In this document: piece by piece, positions 35,163 to 43,846 of the stretch
Layout of the letters: each line of letters opens with the position of its first letter
How positions within the stretch are numbered: position 1 is the stretch's first letter
Source of the DNA: Acidobacteriaceae bacterium dw_441
Lineage (GTDB): Bacteria > Acidobacteriota > Terriglobia > Terriglobales > Acidobacteriaceae
Length of the DNA: 64,000 nucleotides
Reading direction: 5' to 3'
Assembly (NCBI GenBank): GCA_018449715.1
Contig: JAAVVA010000006.1
Location: forward strand, 62,001 to 126,000
Made by a program: the position numbers and the translations under genes
Notes under the pieces: model-generated
Database searches by the model: none
What the model was told of the DNA's origin: nothing
The model's input: only the letters and a program-made list of their open reading frames with translations

Positions 35163-38100
35163 GTGACTTTGCTCAAGCTGAAAAAAGTCCAGATCCTCGG
35201 CTTTAAATCGTTCTGCGACAGGACAGAGGTCCAGCTCTCCGGCGAGGGCATTGCTGCCATTGTCGGCCCCAACGGCTGTGGAAAATCCAATATCTCCGAC
35301 GCGATCACCTGGGTTCTCGGTGAGCAGTCGGCCAAAAGCCTGCGCGGCATCAAGATGGAGGACGTCATCTTCGCCGGGACACGCGACCGCAAGCCGACCG
35401 GCATGGCCGAGGTTTCGCTGACGCTGGTGGACCCCGAAGTCTACGACGGCGCTCCCCTCACTCCCGACGTCCCTGAGGTCGTCATCGCCGAGGAACATCC
35501 GGCGGAACAGCCAGCCGAGCAGGCCTCCGCCGAGGTTTCGGACTGGGACGAGGCCTCCCTGCGGCAGCAGCGTGCGCAGGAGACGGAGGACGCGGTCGCC
35601 GAGGCACAGCCCGGCACCGTGATCGAGGGCGAAGCCGTCGAGGTTCCCGCTGAAGGTGCGGAGGGCAACGTCGTCCTCAAGATCCGCCGTCGCAAGTTCA
35701 ACCGCGCCCCGGTGCGGGCGGGCGAGCTGACCATCACGCGCCGCCTCTTCCGCTCGGGCGACTCCGAGTACCTGCTGAACGGAAAGATCTGCCGCCTGCG
35801 CGACATTCAGGACATCTTCATGGGCACCGGCCTCGGAGGCGAGTCCTACGCGATCATCGGGCAGGAGCGCATCGGACAGCTTCTCAGCTCGAAGCCGCTG
35901 GACCGCCGCGGCATTATCGAAGAAGCCGCCGGAATTACGCGCTTCAAGACGAAGAAGCGACTGGCCGAATTGCGGTTGGAGTCGGCCAAGCAGAACCTCG
36001 CTCGCGTGAACGACATCTTCGAAGAGGTCACGCGGCAGATGTCCACGCTGAAGCGTCAGGCCGCAAAGGCCGAGCGTTACGGCGCGCTGCGCGATGAGCT
36101 TCGCATCAAGCTGCGCGTTGTGCTGGCAAGCCGCATGGCCCAGCTCGACGCTGAGCACAGCACCGCGAACGAGAAGATCGCCGAGCTGGCCACGAAGATT
36201 GACGCGCAGGCCGCAGCGTTGGAACAGATGGACGCCGAGCACACTGAGGGCGTCAGTCGCGGGTACACGCTCGACCAGCAGATTCGCGAGGCCAACACGC
36301 AGGCCAACCAGTCTGCCGTGGAGCTGGAGCGCATCACCGCGCGAGCAGCATCGAACGCCGACCGCATTGCGGAGCTGACGCAGCGGCTTGCTACCGGCGC
36401 TGAGGACATGGCGCAGGCGCGTGAGCAGCTTGCTTCGCTGGCATCGGAGCTTGAGGAGCACCGCAGCTTCCTTTCCAACGCCACCAATGAGGCGAGCAAC
36501 TCCCGCCAGGCCGCGCAGCAGCAGCAGAGCGAGGCACAGGAGGCTGTGCGTGCCCTGCAAAGCGCAGAGCAGCGCGTCGAGCAGAACCGTCGTCAGACGC
36601 TTCAGCTCGTACAGCGCATCTCGCAGACCCGCAACGAGGAGACGCAGGCCGCCACCGCGCTCTCTGGCCTGGAGCAGGAGGCTGAGCGGCTGGAGCGCGA
36701 GTCTGAAGTGGCTAAGCAGGAATTGGAGGCTCTCGGAATTCAGCGCGGCCAGGTGAAGCTCTCGTTTGAATCGGTGACCGAGCGGCTGAAGCGGCTCGAA
36801 GCCGAGGTCGCGGAGACGCGGATTCAGATCGACTCCCGCCGTCGCGAGGAGAACGAGAGCAAGCGGCGCGGCGACCAGCTTCGCGGCGAGATTGCGACAC
36901 TCAACGGTCGTCGCAACTCGCTGGAAGGCCTGATCCGTGACCACAGCTACTCCACCGAGACTGTGCGGAACCTCTTCAAGTCGAAGGCATCGCAGTCGGG
37001 CGATCTGAAGCTGGTGGGTACGCTCGCCGACTTTCTTGAAGTCGAAGGCAAGTACGAGAGCGTCGTCGACGAGTTTCTCCGCGACGAGTTGAACTACGTT
37101 GTCGTCAAGAGCTGGGATGCGGCGGATTCAGGAATGCATCTGCTCCAGACCGACGTGGCCGGACGGGCGACCTTCCTGGTGCATCCGAACGATGCACAGG
37201 CGAACTTCGCCTTCGCCGAGGGCATGGCCAGCGAGGTAGCCGACAAAACCACCCAGATTGATGGCGTGGTGCCGCTGCGCGAGTGCGTGCGCGTGCTCGA
37301 CGGCTTCGGCAAGTCGCTTGAGGTGATTTTGCCCAAATTGCGCGAGGGCTTCGTTGCTCCGGACTCCTACACAGCCCGGACGCTGGCTCTCTCGCACCCG
37401 CACGCGTTCTTCCTCTCCCCCACGGGCGAGACCTTCCACAATGTCACGGTGACGGGCGGACGTCCGCGAGCGCAGGGTCCGCTGGCCCTGAAGCGCGAGC
37501 TGACCGAGGTGCAGAAGAAGATCGAGCAGGCGGACCAGGCGCTGGCACAGGCCGACCTTAACACCGCCGATCTGCAGCAGCAGATCGCGCAGCTGAACTC
37601 CGAGATCGACAGCAAGACGCTGGAGCGTCGCGACGCTGAGCGTGAGGCTGCAAACTCCGGCGCTGCGCTGCGCCAGATGGAGTCCGAGGCGGCTCGCATC
37701 GAGCGCAGGCTGCAGGACTGGACGCTCAACATCGAGCGCAACCGGAGTGCCCGCGGCCAGAAGTCGGAGCTGATCGAGCGCCGTCAGCAGGAGGCCTCCG
37801 CGCTCGAAGCGGAGCGGTCTGCTCTCGAAGGCTCGCTGGCAGAGTTGCAGACACAGCTTGATGGTTTGCGTGCGCGCCGAGAAGAGCTGCAGCAGCTTGC
37901 GGCGGAGGCTTCGGCCTCAGTGGCCGGAATCGAGGAACGCCGCCGCAACGCGCAGGCGAACTTCGACCAAACCTCTCGCCTGCATAACGGGCAGAACCAG
38001 CGCATTCAGCAGATGGAGCAGCAGCTTGCCGCCGCCGCGTCTGAGAAGGAACGGCGCGAGCAGGAGACCGAAAGCCTGGCGGCGCAGCAGACCGAGTTGG

Positions 38101-39053
38101 CCGAGACGCGGGAGTACGCCGTCTCCGAAGCGGCAAAACTTACCTCCGAAGCCAACGGGCTGCGCGCAAAGGTCAGCGAGCTTGACCAGAAGCTTCGCAC
38201 CCTGCGGCACGAGACGGAGGCGCTTCGCGAGGAGCGCGCGGCCCACACGGCGCGGGCGGCCAAGCTGGCTTCGGACATCGAGCACATCGACGCGACCTGC
38301 CTGAACGATCTGGCAGTCGAAGCAGCAGAATTGCGGGCTGACGAAGGTATCGCACGCATCGAAGGCGAAGCACTTGCCGCGGAGGAAGAGGCCTCGCGCT
38401 CGCTGAAGCAGAAGCTCGAAGCGATGGGACCGGTCAACATGATGGCCCTCGACGAGTACAACGAGACTTCGCAACGTCACACCTTCCTCGAGACGCAGCG
38501 CAAGGATCTGCTGGATTCGATCGAGAATACGCAGGCGTCGATCAAGGAGATCGACGAGATCTCCAAGCAGAAGTTCGACGAGGCCTTCCACGTCATCAAC
38601 GACAACTTCTCGGTAACCTTCACGAAGCTCTTCGGCGGCGGACAGGCGTTCATGAAGCTGACCGACGAGCAGAACACGGCTGAGAGCGGAATCGACATCG
38701 TCGCCTCACCTCCGGGCAAGAAGCTGCAGAATGTCCTGCTTCTCTCTGGTGGAGAGAAGGCTCTCACCGCGTTGTCATTGCTGGTCGGCATCTTCCAGTT
38801 CCAGCCCGCGCCGTTCTGCATCCTCGACGAGGTCGACGCCCCGCTGGACGAGACGAACGTGGGACGCTTCGCCAAGCTGATTCACGACATGAGCGCGCAC
38901 ACGCAGTTTGTCGTGATTACCCATAGCAAACGCACGATGGCGCAGGCCGACATCATCTACGGAGTCACCATGCAGGAACCCGGCGTCTCCAAGGTGGTCA
39001 GCGTCAACCTTAATCGCCACAACGACACTACGCCCCGGCGCGCTGTCGCCTGA
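35163..39053 (+). CDS. smc: Chromosome segregation protein SMC with an acidic head insertion
   Basis: A 1296-residue condensin ATPase that loops and compacts DNA. Walker A GPNGCGKSNISDAI (residues 35-48) opens the N-terminal head. Long coiled coils flank a hinge at about residues 600-765 (DLKLVGTLADFLEVEGKYES). The C-terminal head has LLSGGEKALTALSLL (signature) and FCILDEVDAPLDETNV (Walker B). Residues about 91-187 (DNA 35433-35723) form an extra Glu/Ala/Pro-rich insertion between the SLTL strand and TITRRLFRSG, where Bacillus SMC has only about a dozen residues. GTG start; a TTG two codons later is an alternative. No scpA or scpB nearby. Confidence 0.96.
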   Translation: MTLLKLKKVQILGFKSFCDRTEVQLSGEGIAAIVGPNGCGKSNISDAITWVLGEQSAKSLRGIKMEDVIFAGTRDRKPTGMAEVSLTLVDPEVYDGAPLTPDVPEVVIAEEHPAEQPAEQASAEVSDWDEASLRQQRAQETEDAVAEAQPGTVIEGEAVEVPAEGAEGNVVLKIRRRKFNRAPVRAGELTITRRLFRSGDSEYLLNGKICRLRDIQDIFMGTGLGGESYAIIGQERIGQLLSSKPLDRRGIIEEAAGITRFKTKKRLAELRLESAKQNLARVNDIFEEVTRQMSTLKRQAAKAERYGALRDELRIKLRVVLASRMAQLDAEHSTANEKIAELATKIDAQAAALEQMDAEHTEGVSRGYTLDQQIREANTQANQSAVELERITARAASNADRIAELTQRLATGAEDMAQAREQLASLASELEEHRSFLSNATNEASNSRQAAQQQQSEAQEAVRALQSAEQRVEQNRRQTLQLVQRISQTRNEETQAATALSGLEQEAERLERESEVAKQELEALGIQRGQVKLSFESVTERLKRLEAEVAETRIQIDSRRREENESKRRGDQLRGEIATLNGRRNSLEGLIRDHSYSTETVRNLFKSKASQSGDLKLVGTLADFLEVEGKYESVVDEFLRDELNYVVVKSWDAADSGMHLLQTDVAGRATFLVHPNDAQANFAFAEGMASEVADKTTQIDGVVPLRECVRVLDGFGKSLEVILPKLREGFVAPDSYTARTLALSHPHAFFLSPTGETFHNVTVTGGRPRAQGPLALKRELTEVQKKIEQADQALAQADLNTADLQQQIAQLNSEIDSKTLERRDAEREAANSGAALRQMESEAARIERRLQDWTLNIERNRSARGQKSELIERRQQEASALEAERSALEGSLAELQTQLDGLRARREELQQLAAEASASVAGIEERRRNAQANFDQTSRLHNGQNQRIQQMEQQLAAAASEKERREQETESLAAQQTELAETREYAVSEAAKLTSEANGLRAKVSELDQKLRTLRHETEALREERAAHTARAAKLASDIEHIDATCLNDLAVEAAELRADEGIARIEGEALAAEEEASRSLKQKLEAMGPVNMMALDEYNETSQRHTFLETQRKDLLDSIENTQASIKEIDEISKQKFDEAFHVINDNFSVTFTKLFGGGQAFMKLTDEQNTAESGIDIVASPPGKKLQNVLLLSGGEKALTALSLLVGIFQFQPAPFCILDEVDAPLDETNVGRFAKLIHDMSAHTQFVVITHSKRTMAQADIIYGVTMQEPGVSKVVSVNLNRHNDTTPRRAVA

Positions 39054-39092
39054 TTCACAAACACCGCTGCTGTAAGCTGGTCGACGAAGCCT

Positions 39093-39722
39093 ATGCACCT
39101 TCCTCAGACCTTCGTCCTGCTTGGACTGCTTACAGTAGCGGTGTTCGTTTTACGCCTTCGATGGTGGAGGCTTCCATCATGGCTGCGGGGGCTGATCCTG
39201 GTGGCAGCGGTGGCGATGCTTTTGCTTCGCATCGGCTTTATCGGATCGCAATGGGGCTTTACTTCGACGCGGCTCAATGCCCTGCTCGCATGGTTTTCCG
39301 TGGCCGGTTACTTGGTTCTGTTGGCCCGGTTCAGCCTGATGCGACCGCAGTGGATTACCTCCATCGGCTCCGTCATCCTCCTCTTCCCGCTGGTCGGCTC
39401 GACGCTTCTGATTCCGCTGACGCGGGTTTTCGACTGGTCCGCAGCCGATATCATCGACCTTGAAGCTCCATACATTCTGGAGAGAAGCCCGTGGGATACC
39501 GACTCTTCCGGCAACTCGGGGATGGACCTCATCGTCTTTTACCGTCCGCCTCTGTTCCCTTTAGTTCGTCATATGGTGCAAAGAGCGGCCTTCAGTAACG
39601 AGGAGTGCCGCGCCGCCGAGGCAACGGCCCAGTCGAACATGGAGCAACAGACAGTGCACTTCCACTGCCCTGCGCTCAACACCAGCAAGCCCGCAATTGA
39701 TCTGGTTCTTCCCCTGCGTTAA
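39093..39722 (+). CDS. Membrane protein of unknown function
   Basis: A 209-residue protein with four hydrophobic segments in the first 120 residues (including FVLLGLLTVAVFVLRL and ITSIGSVILLFPLVGSTLLI), then a soluble C-terminal region of about 90 residues with two cysteines (EECRAAEAT and VHFHCPALN). No family recognised. It lies 40 bases after smc in the same direction and ahead of purC; composition matches its neighbours. Confidence 0.7.
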   Translation: MHLPQTFVLLGLLTVAVFVLRLRWWRLPSWLRGLILVAAVAMLLLRIGFIGSQWGFTSTRLNALLAWFSVAGYLVLLARFSLMRPQWITSIGSVILLFPLVGSTLLIPLTRVFDWSAADIIDLEAPYILERSPWDTDSSGNSGMDLIVFYRPPLFPLVRHMVQRAAFSNEECRAAEATAQSNMEQQTVHFHCPALNTSKPAIDLVLPLR

Positions 39723-39764
39723 CGCGCTCCAGGCAGCCCTGAAAGTGATACCGTCAAAAGAGTC

Positions 39765-40661
39765 ATGCAGACCGCACTTGTTGAAACCGACCTTGGATCG
39801 CTTCCCCTCACAGCCCGTGGGAAGGTCCGCGATATCTACTCTCTGAGCGACGAGGAGCTGCTCTTCATCGCGACGGACCGCATCTCCGCCTTCGATCATG
39901 TGCTTGGGAGCGGCATCCCGGACAAGGGACGCATCCTGACCCAGCTCTCACTATTCTGGTTCGATTTTCTGAAGGACACGGTCAAGAACCACGTCCTGAC
40001 CGCCGATGTGGAACAGTTCCCCTCATCGCTTGCGCCCTTCCGCGACCAGCTTGCCGGACGCAGCATGATTGTGCGTCGGGCGCAGATGTTCCCCGTGGAA
40101 TGTGTGGTCCGCGCATATATCTCGGGTTCGGGATGGAAAGATTACCAGGCGACCGGGGCTGTCTGCGGGATCAAGCTCCCCCCCGGTCTGCGCGAGTCCG
40201 ACCGCCTGCCAGAGCCGATCTTTACCCCGGCGGCCAAGATCAACACCGGTGGACATGACGAGAACATTTCCTTTGAGGACGTCATCGCCGCCGTGGGCGA
40301 GGACAACGCCAAAGCCCTGCGCCGCCTGACGCTCGATATCTTCGAGAAGGCCTCGCGCCACGCTGAGAGCCGAGGATTGATTCTCGCAGACACGAAGTTC
40401 GAGTTTGGCGTAATCGACGGGGAGATCATCCTCGCCGACGAGGTCCTGACCCCGGACTCTTCGCGCTACTGGCCTGCCGAGAGCTATGCTCCGGGAGGCG
40501 CGCAGCCCTCGTTCGACAAACAGTACGTCCGCGACTACCTTGAGTCGATCCGGTGGAACAAACAGGCTCCCGCGCCGACGCTTCCCGATGAGGTCGTCGA
40601 GCGGACCCGCGAGAAGTATCTTGAGGCCTTCCGGCTGATCTCCGGCCGCGCGGAGTTATGA
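39765..40661 (+). CDS. purC: Phosphoribosylaminoimidazole-succinocarboxamide synthase
   Basis: A 298-residue SAICAR synthetase, the step of purine synthesis that joins aspartate to CAIR with ATP. Motifs: ARGKVRDIYSLSDEELLFIATD at the N-terminus (ATP loop), DRISAFDHVLGSGIPDKG, RRAQMFPVECVVRAYISGSGW and IILADEVLTPDSSRYWP. It is the longer type seen in eukaryotic and many bacterial forms. Its stop overlaps the first ATG of a tandem repeat that leads into cvpA, so the two are translationally linked. Confidence 0.97.
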   Translation: MQTALVETDLGSLPLTARGKVRDIYSLSDEELLFIATDRISAFDHVLGSGIPDKGRILTQLSLFWFDFLKDTVKNHVLTADVEQFPSSLAPFRDQLAGRSMIVRRAQMFPVECVVRAYISGSGWKDYQATGAVCGIKLPPGLRESDRLPEPIFTPAAKINTGGHDENISFEDVIAAVGEDNAKALRRLTLDIFEKASRHAESRGLILADTKFEFGVIDGEIILADEVLTPDSSRYWPAESYAPGGAQPSFDKQYVRDYLESIRWNKQAPAPTLPDEVVERTREKYLEAFRLISGRAEL

Positions 40662-40714
40662 GCCCCGGAGGAGTTATGAGCCCCGGAGGAGTTATGAGCC
40701 CCGGAGGAGTTATG
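40653..40714 (+). repeat. 18-bp tandem repeat carrying a ribosome-binding site and start codon (3.4 copies)
   Basis: GAGTTATGAGCCCCGGAG occurs three times head to tail (40653-40670, 40671-40688, 40689-40706) plus a partial fourth (GAGTTATG). Each junction creates GGAGGAG five bases before an ATG, so there are in-frame ATGs at 40658, 40676, 40694 and 40712. The first overlaps the purC stop. Starting upstream adds one, two or three MSPGGV units to CvpA. Copy-number slippage stays in frame because 18 is a multiple of three. Confidence 0.95.
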
Positions 40715-41248
40715 CCCCCCTTCGACTGGTTGCTGGTTGCGATTCTCACGGTCTCCGTAATCCAGGCATTTCGCCGCGGACTTGTCCTCGAGCTGTTCTG
40801 GCTCGGAGGGCTGGCCTGCGGCATTATGCTGGCGGCGTGGAACTACCACCAGCTTGCGCCGAAGCTCAGCGGGATCATCTCGCGCCCAGAGATTGCCAGC
40901 GCTGCGGCGTTCCTTCTGATCGCGCTCGGAACGATGATCGTGGCGGCGATTCTGGGCCGCCTCATCCGAGGCGCGGCCCACGCTATCGGGCTGGGCTTTC
41001 TGGACCGCCTGGGAGGAGCGGCGTTCGGGCTGCTGCGCGGCGGTTTGATCGGTGTCGCCATCCTGACAGCGCTAACCGCTTTTCTTCCAACCGCAGACTG
41101 GTCGAAAAATTCCCGGCTCACACCCTATTTCCTTGACGGGGTTCATGCTGTATCCTTCGTTGTACCGTTTGACCTGCAACAACTCATCCAGAACGGAAGA
41201 TCCGAGCTCAAGCACAACGCGCCCGATTGGATCAAATTGCGGCGTTAG
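40712..41248 (+). CDS. cvpA: CvpA-family membrane protein
   Basis: A 178-residue inner-membrane protein from ATG 40712; up to 196 residues if the first repeat ATG at 40658 is used. Four hydrophobic segments with FDWLLVAILTVSVIQAFRRG at the start and LGRLIRGAAHAIGLGFLDRLGGAAFG in the middle, the CvpA signature. The family was named for colicin V production and is linked to envelope integrity; biochemical function is unknown. In E. coli cvpA neighbours purF, so a purine neighbour is familiar. The C-terminal part is soluble. Confidence 0.9.
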   Translation: MPPFDWLLVAILTVSVIQAFRRGLVLELFWLGGLACGIMLAAWNYHQLAPKLSGIISRPEIASAAAFLLIALGTMIVAAILGRLIRGAAHAIGLGFLDRLGGAAFGLLRGGLIGVAILTALTAFLPTADWSKNSRLTPYFLDGVHAVSFVVPFDLQQLIQNGRSELKHNAPDWIKLRR

Positions 41249-41298
41249 CGTCACAATGAGAAAGGGTCTCACCGAAGACAACCACGAGGAGTAAAACT

Positions 41299-41601
41299 TT
41301 GAAGCGCGAATTGGACGGTCTCGTTATACAGATGCACAGTGCAGGTGTCACATACTCTGACGCTGTCCGACAATTCAAACGTCGCTATATCCTCGAGGTT
41401 CTCGCGCACCACAAAGGCAATCAGTGCAAAGCCGCAGAAGAGCTGGGCATGCACCGCAACACGCTGAGCCGCACCCTGGCGGAGCTCGACATGGACACCG
41501 TGCAGATTCGCAACGGAATGCGCCGTCCTCCGGTGAGCGAGCGTCCGCGGGTCCAGAACATGATTCCGGGAATCAATCGCGGGGCCTCGGGTATCCGGTA
41601 G
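41299..41601 (+). CDS. Fis-type helix-turn-helix protein
   Basis: A 100-residue DNA-binding protein starting at TTG, with GAGGAG eight bases upstream. Residues 25-65 (FKRRYILEVLAHHKGNQCKAAEELGMHRNTLSRTLAELDM) form the Fis/NtrC C-terminal HTH. There is no sigma54 activation domain, so it acts as a small stand-alone nucleoid-type or local regulator. The tail is basic and flexible. It lies between cvpA (50 bases) and the secretin gene (30 bases), all in one direction. Confidence 0.88.
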   Translation: MKRELDGLVIQMHSAGVTYSDAVRQFKRRYILEVLAHHKGNQCKAAEELGMHRNTLSRTLAELDMDTVQIRNGMRRPPVSERPRVQNMIPGINRGASGIR

Positions 41602-41631
41602 GCTACGCGCTTCGTCTAATCCCTACCCCTG

Positions 41632-43560
41632 ATGCACGCCCTCTTTCAACGCAGCGCGCCTTCTCTTTGTGCTTTGGCACTCGCGGCTGTGGTTGCGGCT
41701 GGGCCGGTGTGGGCCCAGGAAGCATCTTCCCCTACAAAAACAGAGAGCGTTTCCCCGCCGGTGAGTAAGCGTGAAGCTCAGCAGGCCGAGGATGCTTACC
41801 TTGCCGGGGTTCGCCTGCTGGATCGCGGCGACCTTGCCGGGGCTGAGACACGATTTTCCAATGCGGCGAAGCTCAACCCGTCGCGGGCCGAGTATCTTCA
41901 GGCAGCCACGCTCGCCCACGAACATCGTGTAACCTCGCTGGTTCAACAGGCCGGAAAGGCTCGCCTGCTGGGGCATCCCGAACAATCGGACATGTTACTG
42001 GCTGAAGCCCGAAGGCTCGATCCTGAGAACAGCATCGTCACCCAGCACACCAACACCGCTGCTCCGGAGAAGCTGTTTCGCCCGGAGATTCAGGCCATCA
42101 CCCCAGGAGATCTGGACGACGTTCTTCCACGGAGCATCTCTTCTCTCGCAGGCCCCATCACGCTGGCCTCCGCGGACGCTCACAAAAGCTTCCAGCTTCA
42201 TACCGACGCACAGCAAGTTCTGCGGCAGATCTTCTCGCAATATGGAATTCGCACCGTCTTCGACGAGTCGGTGGAACACCAGAGTCTGCGCATTGACCTT
42301 GACGATGCGAGCTATGTACAAGCATCCAGCATCGCGCTCGGCATGGCGCACGCATTTGCCACGCCATTGGATGCGCACACCGTCCTAATCGCAAAGGACA
42401 CGCAGGAGAACCGTGACAGGTTCGAGCGGTTGCTGCAGGAGACGATCTACATCCCCGGCTTTACTCCGGAGCAGATGCGGGAGCTGGGAACGATCGTTCA
42501 GAATGTCTTCGACCTGAAGAAAGTGGGGATTCAGACCAATGGGGGCAACCTCGCCGTTCGCGCCCCAGAGGATACGCTTTCGGCGATCAACCTTACACTT
42601 GCCGACCTGGTGGACGGTAGCGCGGAGGTCCTGCTGGATATCAGCCTGTACTCCGTCGATCGTACGCGCCAGCGCCAGATTGGCGCACAGCTTCCTCAGC
42701 AACTTGGCATCTACAACGTGGAGAGCGAGGCCCACAATCTTGTCACAGCCAACCAGTCGCTGGTCGACCAGGCGATTGCTCAGGGACTAATCCCAGCAGG
42801 CTCGAACGACATCACCATCGCCCTGGCTCTGATTGCGTCGGGAGCGGTGCAGAGTTCCCTGCTTGCCAATACCGTCTCTTTCTTCGGTGGCGGGAAGACG
42901 ATGTCGGGCGTAACAACGAACGCGAGCGCCTCTTTTCAGTTCTCGCTCAGCTCGAGCGATACGCGCGCGCTCGATTCGATCAAGCTGCGACTCAGCGACG
43001 GGCAGACCGGCAACTTCCGCTCTGGAACCCGCTACCCGATCATCACCTCGACTTATTCAACCGGGGTGAATCTGCCGCAGGGAGCGCTGGCGGGAACGAC
43101 GATCAACGGTGTCAGCGCGCAAGACCTGCTCAACCAGGCGAGTAGCCTTACGGTCCCACAGATTCAGTTTGAAGATCTCGGTTTGACTCTAAAGGCGAAA
43201 CCGATGGTGCTGAAGTCCGGCCAGGTGAGCTTGCAGATCGACCTCAAGATCGAGGCGCTTGCGGGAAATTCCCTGAACAATATTCCGATTCTCGCCAACC
43301 GCCAGTATGTTTCGACGCTTACGGTCGGTGATGGTGAAAGCGCCTTGATGGCCAGTTCGTTATCGCGCACGGAATCAGCAGCGGTGAGCGGCCTTCCAGG
43401 GATCAGCGAGCTTCCCGGCTTCCAGACTGCGACTGCGGACAAGACGACGGAGACTGATACCAGCGAGCTTGTGCTGGTATTTACTCCGCATATCGTCCGG
43501 CATCGCTCCAACCTTTCGGCTGGCCCGCGCATTGCTTTTGAGCAAAGATTGCCGGATTAG
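41632..43560 (+). CDS. Secretin-family outer-membrane protein with N-terminal TPR region
   Basis: A 642-residue exported protein (signal peptide ends ...GPVWAQ). Residues about 45-110 form a TPR-like pair (AYLAGVRLLDRGDLAGAETR). An STN-like domain follows near 185-265, then an N1-type domain, and the C-terminal secretin gate domain (VPQIQFEDLGLTLKAKP, SLQIDLKIEALAG, SGLPGISELPGFQ, TSELVLVFTPHIV). Secretins form the outer-membrane gate of type II secretion and type IV pili. No other pilus or secretion gene is adjacent, so it is an orphan or trans-acting gate; the prepilin peptidase at 10.6 kb could serve the same machine. Confidence 0.86.
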   Translation: MHALFQRSAPSLCALALAAVVAAGPVWAQEASSPTKTESVSPPVSKREAQQAEDAYLAGVRLLDRGDLAGAETRFSNAAKLNPSRAEYLQAATLAHEHRVTSLVQQAGKARLLGHPEQSDMLLAEARRLDPENSIVTQHTNTAAPEKLFRPEIQAITPGDLDDVLPRSISSLAGPITLASADAHKSFQLHTDAQQVLRQIFSQYGIRTVFDESVEHQSLRIDLDDASYVQASSIALGMAHAFATPLDAHTVLIAKDTQENRDRFERLLQETIYIPGFTPEQMRELGTIVQNVFDLKKVGIQTNGGNLAVRAPEDTLSAINLTLADLVDGSAEVLLDISLYSVDRTRQRQIGAQLPQQLGIYNVESEAHNLVTANQSLVDQAIAQGLIPAGSNDITIALALIASGAVQSSLLANTVSFFGGGKTMSGVTTNASASFQFSLSSSDTRALDSIKLRLSDGQTGNFRSGTRYPIITSTYSTGVNLPQGALAGTTINGVSAQDLLNQASSLTVPQIQFEDLGLTLKAKPMVLKSGQVSLQIDLKIEALAGNSLNNIPILANRQYVSTLTVGDGESALMASSLSRTESAAVSGLPGISELPGFQTATADKTTETDTSELVLVFTPHIVRHRSNLSAGPRIAFEQRLPD

Positions 43561-43600
43561 CGCAGCCCTCGATTCAGTGACTTGCGAAGATTTCCGCAGT

Positions 43601-43629
43601 TTGACCTGAAGTAGACTCATGGTTATACT
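43601..43629 (+). promoter_or_regulatory. Promoter of the tRNA pair
   Basis: TTGACC (43601-43606), 17 bases, then TATACT (43624-43629): a near-consensus sigma70 promoter ending 13 bases before tRNA-Gly. It probably drives both tRNAs. Confidence 0.75.
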
Positions 43630-43642
43630 TACTTATGTGAGC

Positions 43643-43717
43643 GCGGGAGTAGCTCAGTGGTAGAGTGCTTCCTTGCCAAGGAAGATGTCGCCGGTTCGAC
43701 CCCGGTCTCCCGCTCCA
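43643..43717 (+). tRNA. tRNA-Gly (GCC)
   Basis: Acceptor arm GCGGGAG pairs with CTCCCGC, followed by T and encoded CCA. D arm AGCTCAGTGGTAGAGT, anticodon stem CTTCC/GGAAG with loop TTGCCAA (anticodon GCC), and T arm GCCGGTTCGACCCCGGT are all intact. 75 nt. Confidence 0.97.
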
Positions 43718-43771
43718 AAACCTCCCTGCCTGCGTTACACTTACCCTACAATATGCAGGACTGAGGCCCGA

Positions 43772-43846
43772 GGCGCGGTACCCAAGTGGTAAGGGAGAGG
43801 TCTGCAAAACCTTTATGCGTCGGTTCGATCCCGACCCGCGCCTCCA
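43772..43846 (+). tRNA. tRNA-Cys (GCA)
   Basis: Acceptor GGCGCGG pairs with CCGCGCC, discriminator T, encoded CCA. Anticodon loop TCTGCAAAA gives GCA. T arm GTCGGTTCGATCCCGAC intact. 75 nt, lying 54 bases after tRNA-Gly. The sequence beyond it changes in character. Confidence 0.97.

Noticed and set aside
35043..36944. 633-codon reverse-strand frame opposite smc
   Set aside because: Leu/Arg-rich translation without domain motifs, fully opposite the SMC head and coiled coil; shadow frame.
40426..40824. Reverse frame with repeated ITPPGL units
   Set aside because: It is simply the antisense of the 18-bp tandem repeat between purC and cvpA.
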